From Elusimicrobiota bacterium (GTDB lineage: Bacteria > Elusimicrobiota > Endomicrobiia > CG1-02-37-114 > JAHJSO01): 7,448 nt of DNA. The stretch is taken from positions 1-7,448 of the forward strand of contig JAHJSO010000013.1 of the NCBI GenBank assembly GCA_018830385.1. Reading direction: 5' to 3'. Numbering within the stretch: position 1 is the stretch's first letter; every line of letters begins with the position of its first letter. Under the pieces are notes generated by a model. That model did no database searches. It was not told the DNA's origin and saw nothing but the letters and a program-made list of their open reading frames with translations. The translations under genes and the position numbers were made by a program. Shown here piece by piece: positions 1-4,998 of the stretch.

Positions 1-1415
1 GCTCCCGAAGATTCAACATATAAAAAAAGAAGCGCTGCTATTACGGTTCCGACAAGTTTTTTCAACGAACGCCTTTCCCTGTGGAATGCCAGCGCGAACC
101 TGTGCGCCTCGTCACGGATGTGCCGGATGATTTTTAACGCCTGGGAATCAGCGGGAAGCCGTAATGGTTCTTCTGCGGATTGGGTATAAATTTTTTCTTC
201 ATCCTTTGCAATGGATATCACGGGAACCGGCGGCGCCTTTACCTCTTTAAGCGCCTCCCCGGCGACAGATAGATGTCCCCTGCCCCCGTCAATTACTATT
301 AAATCAGGCAATTTCTGCGAAAAGGAAACAAGCCGCGAGTATCTCCTGCGGACGATTTCCTTTATCATTGAGTAGTCGTCTATGATGCGAGGCGGCAGTG
401 CAACATTATCCTTCTTTTGCAAGTTCCCAGTGTCAAATATTGCACCTGGTTTGAGTCCCTTTATGTTATACTTCCTGTAAGAGGACCTGTCGGGTTCTCC
501 CCGCGAAAACCTGACCATGGCGCCCACCGGATGGCTGCCCGAAATGCTTGATACGTCAAACGCCTCTATCGTTAAAGGGGGGTGCGGCAGGTTTAGTTTT
601 TCCCTGAGTTCGGTCAGCCCGCGGGACGCCTCAACGAGGGGCAGTATGTCGTTTTCGCCTATCCGTCGGAAGCGTATCTTTTCAAACATCATGTCAATTG
701 TTTTAATGGTGTCCCTGAGTTTTACGGCTTCCTCAAACCGCAGCAACCTTGCCGCAGAATTCATTTCATTTTTTAATCTTGTTTTCAGCCGGAGATATTT
801 CCCCTCCAGGAACAACTGCACTTTCCTTATACTCCTTTTGCATTCCTTTTTCCGGGCATCGTCAATACATGGGGCAGGGCACTGTTTTAGGTGGTAGTAG
901 AGGCACGGTTCACTGCGCCGGGTGTTTTCCCTGCACGGGGGTATCATAAATTTTACCCTCAGCCACCTGAGGAGTTTCCTGACATCTCCTGAATTTGGAT
1001 ATGGGCCGTAGTAGCGGACGCCGCCCTTACCCGCCTTACCCTCCAGCCAGGCCTTTTTCCTGTGCACCATGCAGAGCGCCGGCGCAGATGCATCCGTTTT
1101 AAGTTTTATGTACGGGTATGATTTGTCGTCCCGCCAGAGCGTATTATATTTCGGCTGAAGTTTTTTAATGAGACGGCTTTCAAGGAGCAGGGCGTCCCTT
1201 TCCGATTCCGTGACTATGTAATCAACCGTTTTTATGGACGAAAGCATCCTGCTGATTTTATAGTCATCCGCCCTTTTTGCAAAATAACTATTAATTCTTT
1301 TTGACAGGTCCTTCGCCTTGCCTGTGTAAATAACCTTCCCTGAATTATCCGAAAAAAGATATACCCCGGGGGAATGCGGCAGGCGTGCAACATTACTCAT
1401 ATATTTGTTGGGCAT
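1..1415 (-). CDS. uvrC: UvrABC system protein C (excinuclease subunit C), 3' end beyond window
   Basis: UvrC makes the two incisions around a lesion in nucleotide excision repair after UvrA/UvrB damage recognition. 471 codons are visible and the frame is open to the window edge. The GIY-YIG nuclease covers about residues 12-95, with PGVY at 16-19, IYTGKAK at 29-35, R40, E79 and N91. Four cysteines (161, 171, 179, 183) match the iron-sulfur cluster pattern of the family. The UVR motif (UvrB binding) lies at about 211-241. The RNase H-like 3' half keeps the catalytic acids and histidine: D287 (EAFDVSS), D347 (DDYSM), D376 (VIDGG) and H438 (RDEAHRF). Odd points: only about 40 residues separate UVR from the active nuclease, about 21 extra residues lie near 322-343, and after HRERRS (445-450) no helix-hairpin-helix motif appears. 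The start is uncertain: ATG at 1415 or in-frame ATG at 1400, neither with a good Shine-Dalgarno. It follows murJ by 15 bp, so translational coupling is likely. The family is certain; the domain losses are inferred from recalled homologues. Confidence 0.93.
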   Translation of the reverse strand, partial: MPNKYMSNVARLPHSPGVYLFSDNSGKVIYTGKAKDLSKRINSYFAKRADDYKISRMLSSIKTVDYIVTESERDALLLESRLIKKLQPKYNTLWRDDKSYPYIKLKTDASAPALCMVHRKKAWLEGKAGKGGVRYYGPYPNSGDVRKLLRWLRVKFMIPPCRENTRRSEPCLYYHLKQCPAPCIDDARKKECKRSIRKVQLFLEGKYLRLKTRLKNEMNSAARLLRFEEAVKLRDTIKTIDMMFEKIRFRRIGENDILPLVEASRGLTELREKLNLPHPPLTIEAFDVSSISGSHPVGAMVRFSRGEPDRSSYRKYNIKGLKPGAIFDTGNLQKKDNVALPPRIIDDYSMIKEIVRRRYSRLVSFSQKLPDLIVIDGGRGHLSVAGEALKEVKAPPVPVISIAKDEEKIYTQSAEEPLRLPADSQALKIIRHIRDEAHRFALAFHRERRSLKKLVGTVIAALLFLYVESSG

Positions 1416-1430
1416 GGTGTTTGCGTTTAA

Positions 1431-3008
1431 TCAATCCTCGCCCGTCGGCGCCCCTTTCATAAACAACCCCAGAACGGGTTTTAACTCCTCTATTCCCAGA
1501 AGTTTGGAAACGGATATATATGTCGCCAGGCCTGACAAGACCGGCACCACAAGTTTAAGGATACCAAGCGGGTATTTGAAAGTTGAGGCCAGGTACGTTA
1601 CAATGACCATGATTATGGCTGCTGATGCAACCTTGACGAATGTCCGGATAATTTTTCGTGAACCCAGGGGGCCTGTCCTTTTCCGTAAATAATAAAAGAG
1701 AAGGATAAAGTTTATCCATGAGCATATGGCGGTGGCAAGGGCGAGCCCGCCGATTCCCATGCGCCGCATAAGTATAATATTGAGAGGTATGTTCAGCATC
1801 ATACAGAAGGCGGACGTCCTGATGGGGATGCGGGTCTCTTTCATCGCATAGAACCCCCCCGCAAGTATCTTAACAAACGCATAAGCAAGCAGCCCCGTTG
1901 AATAAAGGGCAAGCGCCGAGTAGGTCATTGCCGTGGCTGAACCGGTAAAACTGCCTCTTTCAAACAACACCTCAATTATAGGCATGCCGATTACTATCAA
2001 CCCCAGGGATGCCGGTATCAGCGTAAAGAGGACAAGCCGCAGTGAAAAATTCAACGTTTGCACCATCCCCTCCCTGTCATTTTTTGCAACGGACTCAGAC
2101 ATCAGCGGCAGGGAAACGGTGGCGGCTGCTATTCCGAATAGCGCAAGAGGCAGTTGCATTATCCTGTTTGAATAGTAAAGGGCGGTTATTGAGCCCTCGA
2201 CAAGGAATGAGGCGCATATCGTGTCAACAAAGGAGTTTATCTGCTCAACTGAAAAACCGATTGACACGGGGAGAAACAATACAATAATTTTCTTCAGCCC
2301 GGGGTTAGAGAGGTTAAAATTAAATTTCATCCTGAACCCGTGTTTTGCAAGCGCGGCCTGCTGAATTGCAAACTGTATGAACCCTCCTATGACTACACTT
2401 ATCGCCAGCCCCCTGATTTTGAAATCATCAGGGATGCCTGTTGCCCACGGGCACAAGGCAAGGAACAACAGGACATATAGAATCTCGGACACGCTCAGTG
2501 AAGCGGGGGCGATGGCGGGCAGGAAAAAGGACTTAAGTGAGTTTAAAACACCCATCGCCAGGGCAGCCAGGCATGCAAAAAACAGGAACGGGAACATTAT
2601 CCGTGTAAGGTCAGTCGTAAGCAGGAGTTTTTCAGGGGATGATTTAAACCCCCATGCAATACTCTGGCTTATCTGTTTTGAGAAAATAATGCTGGCTACG
2701 GTTATTATGAAAAGTATTATAACGAGAACGGTAAAGACGACATTCAGTAGTTGTGCCGTTTCCTCCCGTTTTTTTGTCTGGATGTAGTCGCTGAAAACGG
2801 GGACGAAGGCGGACGAGACAGACCCTTCGCCAAAGAGCCGCCTGAAAAGGTTGGGTATCCTGTAGGCGGCGTAAAAGGCGTCTGCAAACAGACCCGCGCC
2901 GAAATAGTGGGCTATAAGCATATCCCTGAAATAACCCAGTATTCTTGAGATGGACGTTGCAGCCGTTACATGACTTATGAACCCTGTGATTTTTTTATGG
3001 TCGGTCAA
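1431..3008 (-). CDS. murJ: Lipid II flippase MurJ (MviN family)
   Basis: MurJ is a polytopic inner-membrane flippase of the MOP superfamily that moves lipid II to the outer face for peptidoglycan synthesis. The 525-residue product is of normal family length, with many hydrophobic segments spread from end to end, consistent with the usual 14 helices. The N-terminal signature is intact: SRILGYFRD with R22 and R28, D43 in ADAFYAAYR, and R56 in NLFRRLFGEGS. These line up with E. coli R18, R24, D39 and R52 at a constant offset of four. The TM8 region carries YYSNR (R282) followed by LPLALFG, where the family has its essential central-cavity arginine (E. coli R270). The start is TTG at 3008: an in-frame TAA lies just upstream at 3030-3032, no other start codon lies between, and the MTDHKKIT beginning fits relatives. 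Only a weak AGAGA-type ribosome site precedes it. It is divergent from rpsT and probably cotranscribed with uvrC. Confidence 0.96.
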   Translation of the reverse strand: MTDHKKITGFISHVTAATSISRILGYFRDMLIAHYFGAGLFADAFYAAYRIPNLFRRLFGEGSVSSAFVPVFSDYIQTKKREETAQLLNVVFTVLVIILFIITVASIIFSKQISQSIAWGFKSSPEKLLLTTDLTRIMFPFLFFACLAALAMGVLNSLKSFFLPAIAPASLSVSEILYVLLFLALCPWATGIPDDFKIRGLAISVVIGGFIQFAIQQAALAKHGFRMKFNFNLSNPGLKKIIVLFLPVSIGFSVEQINSFVDTICASFLVEGSITALYYSNRIMQLPLALFGIAAATVSLPLMSESVAKNDREGMVQTLNFSLRLVLFTLIPASLGLIVIGMPIIEVLFERGSFTGSATAMTYSALALYSTGLLAYAFVKILAGGFYAMKETRIPIRTSAFCMMLNIPLNIILMRRMGIGGLALATAICSWINFILLFYYLRKRTGPLGSRKIIRTFVKVASAAIIMVIVTYLASTFKYPLGILKLVVPVLSGLATYISVSKLLGIEELKPVLGLFMKGAPTGED

Positions 3009-3018
3009 ATTTTTTCTC

Positions 3019-3047
3019 TTGACTATTTTTTATTTTTTTTATATAAT
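3019..3047 (+). promoter_or_regulatory. Sigma-70 promoter of rpsT
   Basis: TTGACT at 3019-3024 and TATAAT at 3042-3047 are separated by exactly 17 bp, an 11 of 12 match to the housekeeping sigma consensus. The spacer is nearly all A/T. Predicted transcription starts near 3053-3055, giving a leader of about 30 nt that holds the ribosome site. Such a strong promoter suits a ribosomal protein gene. It is predicted from sequence only. Confidence 0.82.
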
Positions 3048-3071
3048 GGATGAGATTCGTAAAAATCACCC

Positions 3072-3077
3072 AGGAGG
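3072..3077 (+). promoter_or_regulatory. Strong ribosome binding site of rpsT
   Basis: AGGAGG lies 7 nt before the ATG at 3085. This is a full anti-Shine-Dalgarno match at near-optimal spacing and fixes the rpsT start. Confidence 0.9.
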
Positions 3078-3084
3078 ACTCTAA

Positions 3085-3372
3085 ATGGCAAAGTTAAAAA
3101 CAGGCAGACACACCTCGGCAATAAGGGAACTGCGTCGCGCTAACCGCAAAAGGTTACAGAATAATATGTACAAGACCCAGTTAAACTTTCTCGTCCAAAG
3201 AATAAAAAAATCAGTTCGGAAAGGCGACTTGGAAACAGCCAAAAAACTTGTCAATGATGCCTGCTCTGTGTATGATAAATCAACCAAAAAAGGCATAATT
3301 CACAGGAATGAGGCCGCAAGAAAAAAGTCGCAATTGACGACTTACCTGCACAGTTCAATGAATAAGGCCTGA
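3085..3372 (+). CDS. rpsT: 30S ribosomal protein S20
   Basis: S20 is a primary 16S rRNA-binding protein of the small subunit, forming a three-helix bundle that contacts the body of the 30S particle. The 95-residue product is slightly longer than the usual 85-90. It is very rich in Lys and Arg and shows the family pattern: a basic N-terminus with AIRELRRANRKR at 12-23, a middle helix near 35-63 (VQRIKKSVRKGDLETAKK, then LVNDACSVYDK), and KGIIHRNEAARKKSQL at 69-84, which matches the conserved GxIHxNxAARxKS motif. It is monocistronic on this strand, with its own promoter and ribosome site. Its last 31 bp overlap the 3' end of holA on the opposite strand. I find no intrinsic terminator for it downstream, so its message probably reads into antisense holA for some distance. 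Confidence 0.98.
   Translation: MAKLKTGRHTSAIRELRRANRKRLQNNMYKTQLNFLVQRIKKSVRKGDLETAKKLVNDACSVYDKSTKKGIIHRNEAARKKSQLTTYLHSSMNKA
3321..3343 (-). terminator. Intrinsic terminator of the leuS-lptE-holA operon
   Basis: Read on the minus strand, AAGTCG (3343-3338) and CGACTT (3330-3325) form a perfect 6-bp stem around a 7-nt loop, with a possible extra T:G pair at the top of the stem. Four further Ts follow (3324-3321), giving a run of six Ts counting the stem end. The hairpin begins within the holA stop codon (TAA at 3344-3342), exactly where an operon terminator is expected. The stem has only three G:C pairs, so termination may be incomplete. The element lies wholly inside rpsT coding sequence. 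Confidence 0.6.
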
Positions 3373-4367
3373 AGGTCCGAATTTACCACTCTCCCTGATT
3401 TTAACGCTAACTCGGCCATGTAAATACGCCTGAGATTTTCGGAAAAATAACTTTCCGTGAGATTGCGTATCTTTTTCAGAAGAATCGGGCCGTGATACCT
3501 GTCAAGCCCCACCTTCCTGTATATCTGTTCCTGCGTTATTGACCCGTCGGACAGAAATGCCCATGCAGCGAACGCCCTTTTGTAGTGCCTGTAAACGGAT
3601 ATCAGCACATAAGATTTGTTTGCGCCGGACGCAACGAGTTTGTTCAGCAAGGCGATGGATGATTTTCTGTCCCTTGAAATCAGGGCGTCCAGCAGCTGGT
3701 ATATGCTTTCCTGTTTGGGATACCCGCTGCACACATCAACGTCGGAGATTGTAATTTCCTTCTTGTCGCCGGTATAGATAAAAAGTTTTTCAAGTTCGTT
3801 TGATATGTCAAAAAGGTTGTTACCCGTAATATGGTGGATGTATTCCGCCGTCTGGTAGGCAACACGTTTGTCGTTAAGGGTAATTCTGTTCTGGATAAAT
3901 TTTATGATTTCGTTTTTGTATAATTGCCTGAATTCAACCGCGTCGCCTGATTTGGCCACTGCATTCATGATTCCGCTGCCCTTTATCCTGTCTTTCCGCA
4001 ACCTTTCAGGGTTCAAAAAAACAACGCAGAGATTAAACTCTCCCCCGGAGTCCGACGGCTGGTCGTTAATTATGCCTGCAATTTCTTTTTCCTGCGCCTG
4101 TTTTATTCTGTTGGTTTCCTTTATTACGAGCAGGCGCCGGGCTGAAAAGAGCGACTGCGACAGCATGGCATTGGCGAACCTGTCGGCGTTTGTCTCACTA
4201 CCGTAGATTATTTCTTTCTCTATGCCGGACGGGCCTCCGAGCGCGGAGAAAATCCTGCCGAGGTATTCATCCTGTAACAACTGTTCTTCGCCGGTAAAGT
4301 AGTAGAACCGCGCGAGGTTTTTCCTTTTTAATCTGTCGTCCAGTTCAAGGAATTTAATAAGGGGCAT
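3342..4367 (-). CDS. holA: DNA polymerase III subunit delta (clamp loader)
   Basis: The delta subunit is the clamp-loader 'wrench' that binds and opens the beta sliding clamp. At 341 residues it has the family's usual length. Visible features in order: an N-terminal YYFTGEEQLLQDEYL at 22-36, the delta counterpart of the AAA+ nucleotide fold, which as usual lacks a Walker A site; SLFSARRLLVIKE at 72-84; VVFLNPERL at 115-123; the middle domain with GNNLFDISNELEKLFIY at 182-198; QESIYQLLDALISRDR at 219-234; and a helical C-terminal collar domain ending GRVVNSDLQALFIELC. The ATG at 4367 is 13 bp after the lptE stop, with only a weak ribosome site, suggesting coupled translation in the leuS-lptE-holA operon. 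The same neighbours flank holA in many Gram-negative genomes. Its last 31 bp overlap rpsT tail to tail. Confidence 0.95.
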   Translation of the reverse strand: MPLIKFLELDDRLKRKNLARFYYFTGEEQLLQDEYLGRIFSALGGPSGIEKEIIYGSETNADRFANAMLSQSLFSARRLLVIKETNRIKQAQEKEIAGIINDQPSDSGGEFNLCVVFLNPERLRKDRIKGSGIMNAVAKSGDAVEFRQLYKNEIIKFIQNRITLNDKRVAYQTAEYIHHITGNNLFDISNELEKLFIYTGDKKEITISDVDVCSGYPKQESIYQLLDALISRDRKSSIALLNKLVASGANKSYVLISVYRHYKRAFAAWAFLSDGSITQEQIYRKVGLDRYHGPILLKKIRNLTESYFSENLRRIYMAELALKSGRVVNSDLQALFIELCR

Positions 4368-4380
4368 GTTTTATTCTACT

Positions 4381-4926
4381 TCAGGGTTTCTGCATCGGGG
4401 GCAGTTTTTTTTCCGATATACCTGACACGGTACCGAACCCCTGGATGGTCCTCATTATGATTTTCTGGCTGAGGTCGCGCCAGACGTATTCCCTTGCCTC
4501 ATCTTCGGTTATACCTCCGGACAGCGTAGAGGTCGTAAAGATGTGGATGCCCTCCAGATTCGTCTCCTGCCACAGGGTAAAATTGTTTATCTTGTCAATG
4601 AAATATATGTTCAGCAGCACCCTGAGTTTGTATTGCTGCGGCTCAAGGTTGGGCCCGTAGGTAAGCGGCTGGAGGATATAGTAGGTTATTTCACCGGCCA
4701 GTTCACCCTCTGAATTTTCCGGGTTTGTTATCGTGAACCTTCCGTCACGGATGAACTCGTCAACGACATCCACCGTAAGTTTGTCTTCAAGTCCGTAGGC
4801 CGTTGTGTTGTTTACAAACTGCCTGATTGAGAGTTTCTTGATGTAAGGAGGCATCAGTTGCATCTGGGGCGTGTAAGTCGCGCAGCCGGCAATAAAGATT
4901 AAAAATAAACAGATAATTCTATACAT
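4381..4926 (-). CDS. lptE: LPS-assembly lipoprotein LptE
   Basis: LptE is the outer-membrane lipoprotein that plugs the LptD barrel and helps insert lipopolysaccharide into the outer leaflet. I take the ATG at 4926, giving 181 residues. AAGGAGGG lies 4 nt before it, and the N-terminus then begins directly with a lipoprotein signal: MYRIICLFLIF followed by the lipobox I12-A13-G14-C15. Ala at +2 is not an inner-membrane retention residue, so outer-membrane sorting is expected. A GTG at 4953 would add nine residues (MWSRQKEGK) before the signal and is rejected. The mature part shows the family pattern: IKKLSIRQFVNNTTAYGLED, then DVVDEFIRDGRF, then a region ending LAGEITYYILQPLTYG. The leuS-lptE-holA context is the classic position of this gene and supports the call, because the protein family itself is poorly conserved. 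Confidence 0.88.
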   Translation of the reverse strand: MYRIICLFLIFIAGCATYTPQMQLMPPYIKKLSIRQFVNNTTAYGLEDKLTVDVVDEFIRDGRFTITNPENSEGELAGEITYYILQPLTYGPNLEPQQYKLRVLLNIYFIDKINNFTLWQETNLEGIHIFTTSTLSGGITEDEAREYVWRDLSQKIIMRTIQGFGTVSGISEKKLPPMQKP

Positions 4927-4998
4927 TTTACCCTCCTTTTGGCGCGACCACACGACGTAGCGCCGTCATTTAACAGCGGGGAATGTTGTATCGTGCCG
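4927..4998. other. leuS-lptE intergenic gap
   Basis: This 72-bp spacer lies between the leuS stop (TAG, 5001-4999) and the lptE start. It holds the lptE ribosome site and a short inverted repeat (GGCGC at 4941-4945, GCGCC at 4960-4964) with a 14-nt loop. There is no T-tract after the repeat and no promoter I can recognise, so readthrough from leuS into lptE is the simplest reading. Confidence 0.6.
4931..4938 (-). promoter_or_regulatory. Ribosome binding site that fixes the lptE start
   Basis: On the minus strand AAGGAGGG sits 4 nt before the ATG at 4926, an excellent Shine-Dalgarno. It selects the shorter start, placing the lipoprotein signal right at the N-terminus instead of behind nine extra residues. 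Confidence 0.88.

Larger units (their letters stand above)
3009..3084. promoter_or_regulatory. murJ/rpsT divergent intergenic region
   Basis: This 76-bp A+T-rich spacer separates the divergent murJ and rpsT start codons. Its plus strand carries the rpsT promoter and Shine-Dalgarno. I see no convincing promoter for murJ on the minus strand: the TATA-like run near 3036-3046 has no acceptable -35 partner at 16-18 bp. The murJ promoter may therefore be weak, or lie inside rpsT. Any murJ transcript starting upstream would cross the rpsT promoter. Confidence 0.7.

Noticed and set aside
1..65. Simple single-base frameshift as the cause of the odd UvrC C-terminus (homopolymers at 22-28 and 57-62).
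   Set aside because: Both other minus-strand frames hit stops within a few to twenty codons and neither encodes an IPGIG-type motif, so one indel would not restore a normal end.
517..949. Plus-strand open frames opposite uvrC.
   Set aside because: They are shadows: the minus-strand UvrC reading is conserved throughout, and these frames show no ribosome site or recognisable domain.
3036..3066. Minus-strand TATA-like sequence as a murJ promoter.
   Set aside because: No hexamer resembling TTGACA lies 16-18 bp upstream. The match is what any A/T-rich spacer would give.
3440..3476. CGGAAA/TTTCCG hairpin with a T-run downstream, as a possible rpsT terminator inside holA.
   Set aside because: The T-run starts about 14 nt after the stem instead of next to it, and the stem is A/T-rich, so it does not meet the intrinsic terminator pattern.
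4927..4953. Longer lptE start at the GTG at 4953, adding nine residues.
   Set aside because: The extra residues would precede the lipoprotein signal, and the strong Shine-Dalgarno at 4931-4938 would then lie inside the gene. The ATG at 4926 fits both features.
4941..4964. GGCGC/GCGCC inverted repeat between leuS and lptE as a leuS terminator or a switch hiding the lptE ribosome site.
   Set aside because: The stem is only 5 bp with a 14-nt loop. It has no T-run and does not pair with the Shine-Dalgarno itself, so it could be chance in a G+C-rich spot.
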